Positions 18,152 to 27,962 are shown, counted from the first letter of the stretch. The stretch: 64,000 bases of DNA from JAKFWF01 sp963732635 (GCA_963732635.1 CAVTAL010000006.1:103534-167533); one strand, 5' to 3'. Notes: generated by a model not told the origin, from the letters alone. Program-made: numbers and translations.

Positions 18152-18447
18152 TTGCCGGCCTCCCGCCGCGTCTTCTGCGTTTCGATGCGCATGCCGTCGG
18201 TGACTTCGATCAGGCAACTTTGCCGATTGCCGACGCCGTCGATGGTGACGAGGCACTCGAAGCATATGCCCATCATGCAATAGGGCGCGCGCGGTTCGCC
18301 TGACACCGGCGACACTCGCGTCGCCTTGGCGCCCGACAACAGCAACACGGCGGCGACGGTGTCGCCGGTGCGCGCCGCGTGCCGCTCGCCATCGATCGTC
18401 ACGGTGAGCGCCGCCGCCCCGGATTTGTCAGGCAACCTGCGAAACAT
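18148..18447 (-). CDS. Small [2Fe-2S]-binding protein (HcnA/OoxC-like)
   Basis: A 99-aa ferredoxin-like subunit. The cysteines sit in YCMMGICFECLVTIDG and again in RQSCLI, matching the plant-type [2Fe-2S] fold of HcnA-like subunits. It would carry electrons between flavins within the multi-subunit amine dehydrogenase. The ATG at 18447 lies 20 bp inside the upstream DAO gene, and its stop overlaps the next start, so it is clearly translated as part of one operon. Confidence 0.85.
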   Translation of the reverse strand: MFRRLPDKSGAAALTVTIDGERHAARTGDTVAAVLLLSGAKATRVSPVSGEPRAPYCMMGICFECLVTIDGVGNRQSCLIEVTDGMRIETQKTRREAGK

Positions 18448-19573
18448 CGGTGGTCCTTTTGAATCGCTTGGCCGAGAATGGGGCAAGGGCGGCCGTGTCG
18501 AGCGCGCCCGCCGCGATCATCGGCGCGACGGTGAGCGCATGGTTGGCGGCGAGCGTGACGCCGGAATGGCAACAGGTGACAAAGGCGCCGGGGTGGGTGA
18601 TCGACTCGTCGTAGATCGGGAAGCCGTCCTGCGTCATGACGCGGATCGCGGCCCAGGTGCGTACGACGTTGACGTTGGCGAGCTTTGGGAACATGCGGAC
18701 GGCGCGGTTCGCGATCATGGCGTTAATCGGCGTCGTCGTGCCCTCGGGCGTGGTGCGCTCTTCCTTGCTATCGCCGATCATCACCGTGCCCTCGTCGGTC
18801 TGTCGCACAGTGACGACGGGATGCTTGAGGAACGGCTGCAATCGTTCGGTGACGATGATCTGACCGCGCTCTGGCAGCATCGGCGCGTAGAGACCCACCA
18901 TCGGCGCGAGCTTCATGTTGGCGTTGCCGGCGGCGAGCACGACTTTTTCCGCACGAACCTCGGCGGCCGTCGTTGTCAGCCGGAATAGGCCCTGCTCTTT
19001 GGTGATGGCGGTGACGGCATGGCGCGGCAGGTAGGTGGCGCCGAACTGCGCTAGGCCGGTATGGAGCGTGCGGAACAGCCGCAGCGAATTGACGTGGCCG
19101 TCGATCGGACAAAAGCTGCCGCCCACCACGTCGGGGCCGATGTCGGGCAGCATTTTCTGGATCTCGGTGCGGGTCACCATGACGGTGCCGGTATCTGTAG
19201 CGCCCGGCTGGTTGTGCAGCCGCTTCATCTGGGCGGCACGGGCTTCCAGTTCCGCATCCGACAAACATAGATGGAAGCCGCCCGGTCGCTGAAACGCGAC
19301 GTCAAGGCCGGTCTGGTCGTGCAACAGGCCAGAGAAGCCAGCCCAGGCGTTGGACGACTTGACGGTCCAGGTCGCGTACTCGGGCATGCCGAGCCCCTTG
19401 CTCTGAACCCACACCAGCGCGAAGTTGCCGCGCGAGGCGCGGATCGCATCGTCGCCTTCGTCGAGGATCGCGACCGACTTGCCGAGCTTGGCCAGTCCCC
19501 AGGCGATCGAGGCGCCGAGCAAACCGCCGCCGACCACCGCGACATCGAATTCAGTTTTGTCTTGAATACCCAT
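18428..19573 (-). CDS. FAD-dependent oxidoreductase (DAO family, HcnC-like)
   Basis: A 381-aa flavoprotein with VAVVGGGLLGASIAWGLA at the N-terminus for FAD binding and IRVMTQDGFPIYDES...CHSGVTLAANHAL at the C-terminus. This corresponds to the catalytic beta subunit of HcnABC-like or opine-oxidase-like complexes, oxidising an amine or amino acid to an imine. Two DAO proteins in one operon (this and the one at 15.6 kb) suggest either two related substrates or successive oxidations. The start lies 4 bp after the ABC permease stop. Confidence 0.83.
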   Translation of the reverse strand: MGIQDKTEFDVAVVGGGLLGASIAWGLAKLGKSVAILDEGDDAIRASRGNFALVWVQSKGLGMPEYATWTVKSSNAWAGFSGLLHDQTGLDVAFQRPGGFHLCLSDAELEARAAQMKRLHNQPGATDTGTVMVTRTEIQKMLPDIGPDVVGGSFCPIDGHVNSLRLFRTLHTGLAQFGATYLPRHAVTAITKEQGLFRLTTTAAEVRAEKVVLAAGNANMKLAPMVGLYAPMLPERGQIIVTERLQPFLKHPVVTVRQTDEGTVMIGDSKEERTTPEGTTTPINAMIANRAVRMFPKLANVNVVRTWAAIRVMTQDGFPIYDESITHPGAFVTCCHSGVTLAANHALTVAPMIAAGALDTAALAPFSAKRFKRTTDVSQVA

Positions 19574-19576
19574 GCC

Positions 19577-20380
19577 TCACTCGTCCCGCGCGTGTCCTGA
19601 CAGCAGCCGCTCGAGCCCGAAGGCGCGATCGACCACGACCAGGAACACGATTGTAACCGCAATCACCGCTGCCGACACCGACGTTACCAGCGGGTCTATG
19701 TTGTCCTGGATGTAGAGGAACATGCGCACGGGCAGCGTTTCGGTGCCGGGGGCGGCGATGAACACCGTCATCGTCACTTCGTCGAACGACTGGATGAAGG
19801 CCAGCGCCCAGCCGCTCATCACGCCGGGCAGGATCAGTGGCAATGTGATGCGGCGGAACACAATCCAGTCGGAAGCGCCGAGCGAGATCGCGGCTTGCTC
19901 CAATCGCCCGTCCATGCCGATGGCCGAGGCCAGAGTTAGTCTAAGCGCGAACGGGAACACCACCACGAGATGGGCAATCACGAGACCGGGAAAAGTGCCG
20001 CCGAGGCCGATCAGGGTGAAGAAGCGCAGGAATGCGATGCCGAGCACCACGTGCGGGATCATCAACGGCGACATCAGCAAGGCCATCAGCGCCTCGCGGC
20101 CGCGAAAGCGGTGGCGGGCGAGACCGAGCGCCGCCGGCACCGCGAGGGCAATCGCGAGCAACGATGAGATCGCGCCGAGCAGCAAGCTCGATTTGAAGGC
20201 GCGCAAGAACTCCGGGTAATCGCCGATCGCCCGGAACCAGCGCAGCGACAGGCCGTTGGTCGGGAAGCTCAGGTATCCTTCAGGCGTGAAGGCGACGACG
20301 CAGACGATCACGATCGGTGCCAGCATGAAGGTGACGAACAGTGCGTGGAAGGCGAGCGCCAAGGGCCCGTTGCGGCTCAT
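19577..20380 (-). CDS. ABC transporter permease (PotC-like)
   Basis: A 267-aa inner membrane protein with about six transmembrane helices and the permease EAA loop near SLGASDWIVFRRITLPLILPG. It belongs to the spermidine/putrescine-type (CUT1-like) importers. It pairs with the permease immediately upstream (4-bp overlap, ATGA). The substrate is probably the amine oxidised by the downstream flavoproteins. Confidence 0.85.
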   Translation of the reverse strand: MSRNGPLALAFHALFVTFMLAPIVIVCVVAFTPEGYLSFPTNGLSLRWFRAIGDYPEFLRAFKSSLLLGAISSLLAIALAVPAALGLARHRFRGREALMALLMSPLMIPHVVLGIAFLRFFTLIGLGGTFPGLVIAHLVVVFPFALRLTLASAIGMDGRLEQAAISLGASDWIVFRRITLPLILPGVMSGWALAFIQSFDEVTMTVFIAAPGTETLPVRMFLYIQDNIDPLVTSVSAAVIAVTIVFLVVVDRAFGLERLLSGHARDE

Positions 20381-21249
20381 CGGAAGACCTCGGCATAGCG
20401 GCGTTCGACCAGCCAGTTGGCGCCGGTGATGATCGCGATCAGCCCCAGCAGCAACAGCACGGCGACGACCGCGCCGAGCGGCCAGTTCAGGGTGTTGAGG
20501 AACTCGTCATAGGCGAGCGTGGCCGCCACCTTGAGCCGGCGGCCACCGATGATCGCCGGCGAGGCGAAGGCGGAGGCGGCCAGCGCGAACACGATGATCG
20601 CACCGGACAGCAGGCCGGGGATTATTTGCGGCAGGATGATGCGGGCGAGAATTGTCGGCTGCGACGCGCCAAGCGAGGCCGCCGCATTCTCGATTTGCGG
20701 GTCGAGCTTCTGCAGCGACGCCCATACGCCCAGCACCATGAACGGCATCAGGACGTGGGCGAGGGCGACGATGACGCCGCCTTCGGTGAACATGAAGGGG
20801 ATCGGCGCGGATATCACCCCGAGGTTCATCAGCGCCTTGTTGACGACGCCGCTATTGCCACCGAACAGCAGCGCCCAGCCGAGTGTGCGTGCAACAACCG
20901 AAATCAGCAGCGGCCCAAGGATCACCAGCAGGAAGACGCCCTTCCAGGGTGCCGCCATGCGGTGGAGAATGTAGGCCTCCGGCGCACCGACTACAGCGGT
21001 GATAATCGTTACCAGAATGGCGATGCGCAGCGTGCGCGCGAACACTTCCAGATAATAGCTGTCGGTGATGACTTCGTGCCAGTTCTTGAGCGAGATGGTC
21101 GGCACTATGCCGGTGTACTGGCCCCACTCGTTGAGCGACAGGATGACGGTCATCGCCAGTGGCACCAGCACGATGCCGACGAACAGCAGTGCTGCCGGTG
21201 CGATCAGCGCCAGCCCGTTGCGGGACGATGGCTCGGCGGCGACACTCAT
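20377..21249 (-). CDS. ABC transporter permease (PotB-like)
   Basis: A 290-aa inner membrane permease with six predicted helices and the EAA loop around ENAAASLGASQPTILARIILPQIIPG. It forms the heteromeric channel with the PotC-like gene downstream. It overlaps both neighbours by 4 bp (ATGA), which indicates tight translational coupling in the operon. Confidence 0.85.
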   Translation of the reverse strand: MSVAAEPSSRNGLALIAPAALLFVGIVLVPLAMTVILSLNEWGQYTGIVPTISLKNWHEVITDSYYLEVFARTLRIAILVTIITAVVGAPEAYILHRMAAPWKGVFLLVILGPLLISVVARTLGWALLFGGNSGVVNKALMNLGVISAPIPFMFTEGGVIVALAHVLMPFMVLGVWASLQKLDPQIENAAASLGASQPTILARIILPQIIPGLLSGAIIVFALAASAFASPAIIGGRRLKVAATLAYDEFLNTLNWPLGAVVAVLLLLGLIAIITGANWLVERRYAEVFR

Positions 21250-22298
21250 GCGGGCGCAGGCTCCGTGCTCGTCGTCGGACGTAGGGCCATGTCGCCGGGC
21301 CCCCAGGTCAGATGCACCGTTTCGCCCTCGGCGTGGGCTGCGGCGCCGGTATTCTGGCGGATGACGGTGACCGGACCGGCGGCGGTGTCGATCTGGTAGA
21401 GCCAGTGATTGCCCTGGAAAATTCGCGCCTTCACCGTGCCCGCGAGGCTGTCAGCGCGAGCGTCGGTGAAGGTGACTCGCTCCGGCCGGATGGTCGCCTG
21501 CATGGCGCCGCGCGTGCTCGTGGTCGACGGCCAAAGACCGCCGCCAATGCGCACGCCCGCCTGATCGCCCACCGCTGCTAGCACATTGGTCTTGCCGAGG
21601 AAGTTTGCCACGAACGCGGACGCCGGCCGCTCATAGGCGGCATGCGGTGCCGCGATCTGCTCGACGCGGCCCTTGTTCATGACCACGACGCGATCCGACA
21701 AGGCCATCGCCTCGCCTTGGTCGTGGGTGACGAGAATGGTGGTGGTGCCGCTCGCCCGCTGGATCTGGCGCAACTCGATCTGCATTTCCTCGCGAAGTTT
21801 CGCGTCGAGGTTCGAGAGCGGCTCGTCGAGCAGCAGGATGCGCGGCTTGATGACAAGGGCGCGGGCCAGCGCCACGCGTTGCTGCTGGCCGCCGGACATG
21901 CGGCGGGGATAGCGTTCGGCAAACCCGTCAAGGCCGACGAGGTGCAATGTTTCCGTCACCCGTTGATCGCGCTCGGTGCGTCCGACGCCCTGCATTTCAA
22001 GGCCAAACGACACATTGGCGGCGACGGTCATATGAGGAAACAGCGCGTAGCTTTGGAACACGATGCCGAGACCGCGCTTGCTCGGGTGCACGGCAACCAG
22101 GTCGCGGCCTTCAAGCTCGATCGCGCCCGAGGTTGGTGCGACGAAACCGGCGATCATCTGCAGCGTCGTCGTCTTGCCGCAACCGGATGGCCCGAGCAGT
22201 GACACGAATTCGCCCTGCGCCACCTCAAGAGAAAGGGTGTCGACCGCGGCATGGTCGCCGAAGCGCTTGGTGAGACGATCGAGAACGAGGAAGGACAT
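21246..22298 (-). CDS. ABC transporter ATP-binding protein (PotA-like)
   Basis: A 350-aa ATPase with Walker A GPSGCGKTT, signature MSGGQQQRVALARAL, Walker B ILLLDEPLSNLD and the switch His in LVTHDQGEAM. A C-terminal TOBE-like domain follows, as in PotA/MalK-type ATPases. It energises the two permeases below it. ATG 22298 was chosen because the domain starts at FLVLDRLTKRFG; the longer frame upstream is not conserved. It is the first gene of the operon. No periplasmic binding protein is encoded next to it, which is unusual for this importer class. Confidence 0.88.
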   Translation of the reverse strand: MSFLVLDRLTKRFGDHAAVDTLSLEVAQGEFVSLLGPSGCGKTTTLQMIAGFVAPTSGAIELEGRDLVAVHPSKRGLGIVFQSYALFPHMTVAANVSFGLEMQGVGRTERDQRVTETLHLVGLDGFAERYPRRMSGGQQQRVALARALVIKPRILLLDEPLSNLDAKLREEMQIELRQIQRASGTTTILVTHDQGEAMALSDRVVVMNKGRVEQIAAPHAAYERPASAFVANFLGKTNVLAAVGDQAGVRIGGGLWPSTTSTRGAMQATIRPERVTFTDARADSLAGTVKARIFQGNHWLYQIDTAAGPVTVIRQNTGAAAHAEGETVHLTWGPGDMALRPTTSTEPAPA

Positions 22299-22640
22299 CG
22301 GTGGGACTTTACGTACGCAGGCCCCGGCAGGCGAAACCGGTGTGCGGGCGCGGCTGATCGAAGCGTGTGCGAACGACTTTTTATAGACCCGTTTCGAGCA
22401 GGCCACAAGTTGCCTCGGCCCGGAAGCCTGGAAGCTGGATCGGCCAGTCGTGCCTCAATCGACACGAAAACGCCCCGCCAGCGGCCAATCGGCCTTCCTG
22501 CCACAATTTTTGGCCATATTTGTCGTGTGATGGCGTCTGGGACGGCAAACATGCTCGTCGGGAGCACACGTGGGGTTGCTACAACGATCCATGGTTTCGG
22601 GCTTGGAACGCACGGCCGATCGGTCGTGGCGGTGCCGACC

Positions 22641-24974
22641 ATGACGCATGTCATGGCACTGACGCCGGGCACGGAACTGGTCGGCGATTTCCGCATCGAA
22701 AGAGTGCTGGGTGCTGGTGGATTCGGCATTACCTATCTGGCCGAGGAAATCGCGCTCGCCCGCGTGGTCACGATCAAGGAGTATTTCCCGTCGGACTTCG
22801 CCGCCCGTGGCGCCGACCAGAGTGCGGTGCCGCGATCCAGTGACAGCGCCGGTGACTACAAGTGGGGCCTCGACCGGTTCATCGAGGAGGCGCAGACGCT
22901 CGCCCGCTTCGACCATCGCAATATTTGCCGCGTGTATCGTTACTTTCGGGCCAACAATACCGGTTACATGGTGCTGCAGTTCGAACAGGGCGCAAGCCTT
23001 AAGGGCTGGCTTAAGGGGCTCGGTCGCGCGCCTCGCCAGACCGAGATCGACAAGCTGGTCGCGCCGCTGCTCGATGCGCTGGAGGTGATCCACAAGGCCG
23101 AGTTCCTGCATCGCGACATCGCGCCCGACAATATCATGGTGCGCAAGGATGGCTCACCGGTGCTGATCGATTTCGGTTCGGCGCGTGGCGACATCGCCCG
23201 CCATTCGCGGACCGTCAGCGCGCTGGTGAAGCCGGGCTACAGCCCCTACGAGCAATATGCCGAGACCGGCGCGCGGCAGGGCCCTTGGACCGATTTCTAC
23301 GCGTTAGCCGCGACGCTCTATCATGCCATCACCGGCAAGCGGCCGCCCGACAGTCCGTCGCGCATCGTCAAGGACGACTACATCAAGGCGAAGGACGCGG
23401 CGCTCGCTTCCTACCGGCCACGCTTTCTGGCCGCGATCGATCGGGCGCTTGATCTCGATATCGAGCGGCGGCCGAAGTCGGTCGTCGAGTGGCGCGGCGA
23501 GTTGCTGGCGCCGGAACCGAAGCCCGCGAAGAAGAGCTGGCTCGGCGAGGAGATCCAGCCGAAGCCTGAACCCAAGCCTAAGGCCAAGGCGAAAACCGTC
23601 GCTTTGCCGCCGACTGAAATTCTACCGTCGCCACCGGATGCACCGGGCCCCAAGGGCGGGATCCTGGATTTTTTCGAGGGGTTGAAGAAGAAGGCGCAGC
23701 CGCAGCCGACCGAGCCTGTGACGGAAAAGCTCGCATCGCCGCCGCCGCCACCCTCGGTGCAGGCTGCGCAGCCCGAACCGCTTGCGGTGAAGCCCGAACC
23801 GGTCCGGCCGCTCAAGGCCAGGGCGGCTATGACGCCGCAGCCACCTCCACCGCCGACCCGGATCGAGGCGCCGGCGGCAATGCCAAGGCCCCGCCCCGTG
23901 CGGGCGGGGCGTGGCCACTTTGGTCGCCGGGTCGCGGTCGTACTGCTGCTCGGTGCGGGAGTAGCCAGCGCCACTTTCGGATTGCGTGATCGACTGCCAA
24001 ATCTGGAAATGCGTCGCGGCGTCGTTCCGACTTCAAGCACGACGCGGCCGGCGCTGGAACCGCTGGCGACCCTCGACATCAGGGGGCATACCGGCGGCAC
24101 GATTGGGGTTGGCTTTGCCGGCGATCAGGTCGTTACCGCCGGCGCCGATGGTTCCTTGAAAGTGTGGAGTGGCAGTTCAGGCGCCCTGCAGCGCAGTATC
24201 GCCGGCACCGGCTCATCGATCAGTTCGCTCGCGGTTCTTTCGCGCCGGGCGGTCACCGGGCATGGCGATGGCAGTGCGATCCTGTGGGATCTCGACCGTG
24301 GCGAGCGATTGGCGACCTTCAAGCGCAACGAGGCCAGCATCTGGTCGGTTGCGTTCGCAGGCTCCGAAGGGCGGATTGCGACGGCCGGTCATGATTGGTC
24401 GGTCGTGGTTTGGGATGCGGCGTCGCCATCATCGCCACGGGAAGTTTTCGAAGGCCATGAGAGTGCCGCCCAGGCGGTGGCATTCTCGGCGGCCAAGGGC
24501 TTTGTTGCATCTGGCGGCGCCGATAAATTTGTCAGGCTTTGGAATGTCGAGACCGGTAGCCTGGTGCGCTCCTATAGAGGGCATAAGGACTTCGTGACTG
24601 CGGTGGATTTCTCGGGCGACGGGCGGCTGCTCGCCTCGGCTGATCTGGACGGTAGTATCCGGGTGTGGTCGGCGGCATCCAACCGCCATGTGGCGACGCT
24701 CAATGGCCATCGTGGGCGCGTCAATGCGATAGCGTTCGCACCATCGGGCGAGATGCTGGCGTCGGTCGGGGAGGATGGCGCGCTGCGGCTTTGGGATGCG
24801 CGCAGGGGGCACTTGCTTCGGCTGTTCTCGGCCGCCGGCGAACAAGGGGTTGGACTGAAATCCGTTGCCTTCTCCGGCAATGGACGGCGCATTGCCGTCG
24901 GCGGCGAACGCGGCGCGGTCAAGGTGCGCGACATCGAGGGTCCGGCGAGCACCGCGAGGGCCGGGCGGGAGTGA
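22641..24974 (+). CDS. Membrane-anchored Ser/Thr protein kinase with WD40 repeats
   Basis: A 777-aa Hanks-type kinase. The glycine loop is GAGGFG (residues 24-29), the ATP lysine is in TIKEY (46), the catalytic loop is HRDIAPDN (157-164) and the metal site is DFG (177-179). A long Pro/Lys-rich linker (about 290-425) leads to one transmembrane segment (about 431-447). The C-terminal region (480-770) holds about seven WD40 repeats, for example GADGSLKVW and GEDGALRLWD. The kinase would face the cytoplasm and the beta-propeller the periplasm. An ATG at 22530 is possible but the sequence before 22641 is not kinase-like. Signal and targets are unknown. Confidence 0.85.
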   Translation: MTHVMALTPGTELVGDFRIERVLGAGGFGITYLAEEIALARVVTIKEYFPSDFAARGADQSAVPRSSDSAGDYKWGLDRFIEEAQTLARFDHRNICRVYRYFRANNTGYMVLQFEQGASLKGWLKGLGRAPRQTEIDKLVAPLLDALEVIHKAEFLHRDIAPDNIMVRKDGSPVLIDFGSARGDIARHSRTVSALVKPGYSPYEQYAETGARQGPWTDFYALAATLYHAITGKRPPDSPSRIVKDDYIKAKDAALASYRPRFLAAIDRALDLDIERRPKSVVEWRGELLAPEPKPAKKSWLGEEIQPKPEPKPKAKAKTVALPPTEILPSPPDAPGPKGGILDFFEGLKKKAQPQPTEPVTEKLASPPPPPSVQAAQPEPLAVKPEPVRPLKARAAMTPQPPPPPTRIEAPAAMPRPRPVRAGRGHFGRRVAVVLLLGAGVASATFGLRDRLPNLEMRRGVVPTSSTTRPALEPLATLDIRGHTGGTIGVGFAGDQVVTAGADGSLKVWSGSSGALQRSIAGTGSSISSLAVLSRRAVTGHGDGSAILWDLDRGERLATFKRNEASIWSVAFAGSEGRIATAGHDWSVVVWDAASPSSPREVFEGHESAAQAVAFSAAKGFVASGGADKFVRLWNVETGSLVRSYRGHKDFVTAVDFSGDGRLLASADLDGSIRVWSAASNRHVATLNGHRGRVNAIAFAPSGEMLASVGEDGALRLWDARRGHLLRLFSAAGEQGVGLKSVAFSGNGRRIAVGGERGAVKVRDIEGPASTARAGRE

Positions 24975-25171
24975 TGTGCGAGTTGTCCGGTGAGAGAGCT
25001 TCTGCCGGGCGTTGATCTGCACAATCGGCGTGCGTCGTGCCTAGATCGTGGGCGCTGCCGCATGCTTGTGCAGTCGCTGGGAACGTGCTTCCTTCGAGGT
25101 GCATTTCGCCGGGTTAGCAGACGACTGGTCATGCCCCCGGCTGTGAATTCTCGAAATCGAGGAACGAACTC

Positions 25172-26827
25172 ATGACGCGAAATAAGTCGAGATTGCTTGG
25201 GGCCGCGGTTGCCGTGTGCTCGGTCGCCAGCTTGTTTGCCGGGGCGGCCAATGCCCAGGAGAAAGTCCTGCGCATCGGCATGACGGCGGCGGATATCCCC
25301 AAGACCACCGGCCAGCCCGACCAGGGCTTCGAAGGCAATCGCTTCACCGGCATCCCGCTATTCGATGCGCTGACGCACTGGGACCTGTCATCGGCCGACA
25401 AGGCCAGTGTCGTGATTCCAGGCCTTGCGACCGAATGGGCGGTCGACGCCACCGACAAGACCAAGTGGACGTTCAAGCTGCGGCCGGGCGTCAAGTTTCA
25501 CGACGGTTCGGCGCTGACCGCTGATGCGATCGTCTGGAATGTCGAGAAGGTTCTGAAAAAGGAAGCGCCGCATTTCGCGCCGGATCAGATCGGCGTCACC
25601 GTCAGCCGCATGCCGACGCTGGCAACGGCCAAGAAGATTGACGACCTGACCATTGAGTTGACCACCAAGGAGCCGGACAGCTTCCTGCCGATCAATTTGA
25701 CGAACCTGTTCATCGCATCGCCGGCGCACTGGCAGAAGAAATATGACGCGCTGGCCTCGGTCACCGATCCGGCTGATCGGGCGAAGCAGGCCTGGGCTGC
25801 CTTCGCGGCTGACGCCTCGGGTTCGGGCCCGTTCAAGATGGCGAAGTTCACGCCGCGTGAGCGTGTCGAATATGTCAAGAACGCCGCTTACTGGGATCCA
25901 AAGCGCACGACCAAGATTGATCGTGTCATCTTGCTGCCGTTGCCGGAGGCCAATGCCCGCACAGCGGCGCTGCTATCGGGGCAGGTCGACTGGATCGAAG
26001 CTCCGGCGCCCGATGCCGTGCCGCAGATCAAGTCGAAGGGCTTTGTCATCTACCAGAACGCGCAGCCGCATGTCTGGCCGTGGCAGTTCTCGTTCGCCGA
26101 GGGCTCGCCGTGGCTCGACAAGCGGGTGCGCCATGCCGCCAACCTGTGCGTCAATCGCGCGGAATTGAAGGAAGCGCTGGGCGGCTTCATGGAGGTGCCG
26201 AAGGGTACAGTGCCGCCAGGACATCCGTGGTGGGGCAATCCCAAGTTCGACATCAAGTATGATCTGGCCGCCGCCAAGAAGCTGATGGAGGAAGCCGGTT
26301 TCAGCGCGTCGAAGCGCATGAAGGTCAAGACCATCACGTCGGCTTCGGGCTCCGGCCAGATGCAGCCGATCCCCATGAACGAGTACCTGCAGCAGGCGCT
26401 CAAGGAGTGCTACATCGACGTCGAACTCGACGTGATCGAATGGAACGCGCTGTTCAACAACTGGCGCGCCGGTGCCAAGGACCCATCCTCGCGCGGGGCG
26501 CATGCAACCAACGTTACGTTCGCCGCCATGGACCCGTTCTTCGCCATGGTGCGCTTCACGTCGTCGAAGACGTTGCCGCCGGTTTCCAACAACTGGGGCT
26601 ACTTCACGTCGCCGGAACTCGACACTTTGATCTCCGCCGCACGTACCACGTTCGACGGCACGGCGCGTGACGCGGCGCTGGCGAAACTGCACGCCAAGAT
26701 CGTCGAGGAAGCGCCGTTCCTGTGGGTGGCCCACGACGTCGGCCCGCGCGCCATGAGCGCGAAGGTCAAGGGCGTGGTGCAGCCGAAGAGCTGGTTCATC
26801 GACATGGCGACCATGAGCATGGAATAG
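25172..26827 (+). CDS. ABC transporter substrate-binding protein, family 5 (DppA-like)
   Basis: A 551-aa periplasmic protein with a Sec signal peptide (SRLLGAAVAVCSVASLF, cleavage near ANA). The SBP_bac_5 core is recognisable in WTFKLRPGVKFHDGSALTA and PHVWPWQFSFAEG. The family binds di- and oligopeptides, nickel, opines or other small ligands. The start has a good ribosome site (GAGGA 8 bp before). It heads a three-gene transport set with permeases at 27.0-28.8 kb, separated from them by a family A repeat. Which ligand it binds cannot be read from the sequence. Confidence 0.88.
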   Translation: MTRNKSRLLGAAVAVCSVASLFAGAANAQEKVLRIGMTAADIPKTTGQPDQGFEGNRFTGIPLFDALTHWDLSSADKASVVIPGLATEWAVDATDKTKWTFKLRPGVKFHDGSALTADAIVWNVEKVLKKEAPHFAPDQIGVTVSRMPTLATAKKIDDLTIELTTKEPDSFLPINLTNLFIASPAHWQKKYDALASVTDPADRAKQAWAAFAADASGSGPFKMAKFTPRERVEYVKNAAYWDPKRTTKIDRVILLPLPEANARTAALLSGQVDWIEAPAPDAVPQIKSKGFVIYQNAQPHVWPWQFSFAEGSPWLDKRVRHAANLCVNRAELKEALGGFMEVPKGTVPPGHPWWGNPKFDIKYDLAAAKKLMEEAGFSASKRMKVKTITSASGSGQMQPIPMNEYLQQALKECYIDVELDVIEWNALFNNWRAGAKDPSSRGAHATNVTFAAMDPFFAMVRFTSSKTLPPVSNNWGYFTSPELDTLISAARTTFDGTARDAALAKLHAKIVEEAPFLWVAHDVGPRAMSAKVKGVVQPKSWFIDMATMSME

Positions 26828-26864
26828 GGTGGGGGAGCCAAGTAGCGGCTCAGCTTCCTTGAAT

Positions 26865-26968
26865 CGTAGGTTGGGTTAGCGCCCTTTTGGGCAGCGTAAC
26901 CCAACATCCCACGGGTGGTCGAAGTTGTTGGGTTACGGGCGCGATAATGCGTCCTAACCCAACCTACG
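26865..26968. repeat. Dispersed palindromic repeat, family A (copy 2)
   Basis: 104 bp with terminal inverted repeats CGTAGGTTGGGTTAG and CTAACCCAACCTACG, and inner GTAACCCAAC / GTTGGGTTAC. It sits in the 181-bp gap between the binding-protein gene and the permease. A hairpin here could lower read-through and so set a high ratio of binding protein to permease. Confidence 0.8.
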
Positions 26969-27008
26969 GCCACCCCGCTCGCGAAGCGACGCGAACCGGC
27001 AACACCAC

Positions 27009-27962
27009 ATGCTCCTCTACCTCGCCAAGAGGCTGATCTACACGATCCCGATCGTCGTCGGCGTGGCGATCGTCTGCTTCATCCTGGTGCACATCGCGCC
27101 GGGTTCGCCGCTTGATTCCGTGCTGCCACCTGATGCCAGCAACGAACTGAAGCAGCAGTTGATGACGTTGTACGGCTTCGATCGGCCCTACCTGGAGCAA
27201 TTCCTGCGCTGGGTGTGGCGGGCGCTGCATGGCGATCTCGGCACTTCCGTTGCTAGCAGCCGGCCGGTTGCCACCGAGGTGATCAAGGCGGTTGGCAACA
27301 CCTTCATGCTGGCCAGCATAGCGACCATCATCGGCTTCATCCTCGGCTCGTTCTTCGGCTTCGTCGCCGGCACCTTCCGCGACACCTGGATCGATAAGCT
27401 CGCCTCCGCCATCTCGGTGATTGGTGTTTCGGTGCCGCATTATTGGCTCGGCATGGTGCTGGTGATCATCTTCTCGGCGACTTTGGGGTGGCTGCCACCG
27501 ACCGGCGCCGGTCCAGGCGGCTCGGGCGACTGGTCTTGGGATTGGCTGCACATGCGCCATCTGGTGCTGCCGGCGCTGACCATGAGCGTGATCCCGATGG
27601 GCATCATCGCGCGCACCGTGCGGGCGCTGGTCGCGGAGATCATGTCGCAGGAATTCATCGTCGGGCTGCGCGCGAAAGGCATGACCGGGCTCGGCATCTT
27701 CCGGCACGTTGTCAAGAACGCAGCGCCGACCGCGCTCGCCGTCATGGGCATCCAGCTCGGTTATCTGCTGGGTGGCTCGATCCTGATCGAGACGGTGTTC
27801 TCGTGGCCCGGCACCGGTTTCCTGTTGAACTCGGCGATCTTCCAGCGTGACCTGCCGCTGCTGCAGGGCACAATTCTTGTGTTGGCGCTGTTCTTTGTCG
27901 CGCTCAATCTGGCGGTCGACGTGCTGCAGACCGCGCTTGATCCGCGGGTGGAGCGGCGCTGA
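27009..27962 (+). CDS. ABC transporter permease (DppB-like)
   Basis: A 317-aa inner membrane protein of the dipeptide/oligopeptide/nickel permease family with six helices. The N-terminal YLAKRLIYTIPIVVGV and the C-terminal ETVFSWPGTGFLLNSAIFQRDLPLLQG are typical of DppB. The stop overlaps the start of the next permease (TGATG), so they are translated together. Confidence 0.9.
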   Translation: MLLYLAKRLIYTIPIVVGVAIVCFILVHIAPGSPLDSVLPPDASNELKQQLMTLYGFDRPYLEQFLRWVWRALHGDLGTSVASSRPVATEVIKAVGNTFMLASIATIIGFILGSFFGFVAGTFRDTWIDKLASAISVIGVSVPHYWLGMVLVIIFSATLGWLPPTGAGPGGSGDWSWDWLHMRHLVLPALTMSVIPMGIIARTVRALVAEIMSQEFIVGLRAKGMTGLGIFRHVVKNAAPTALAVMGIQLGYLLGGSILIETVFSWPGTGFLLNSAIFQRDLPLLQGTILVLALFFVALNLAVDVLQTALDPRVERR

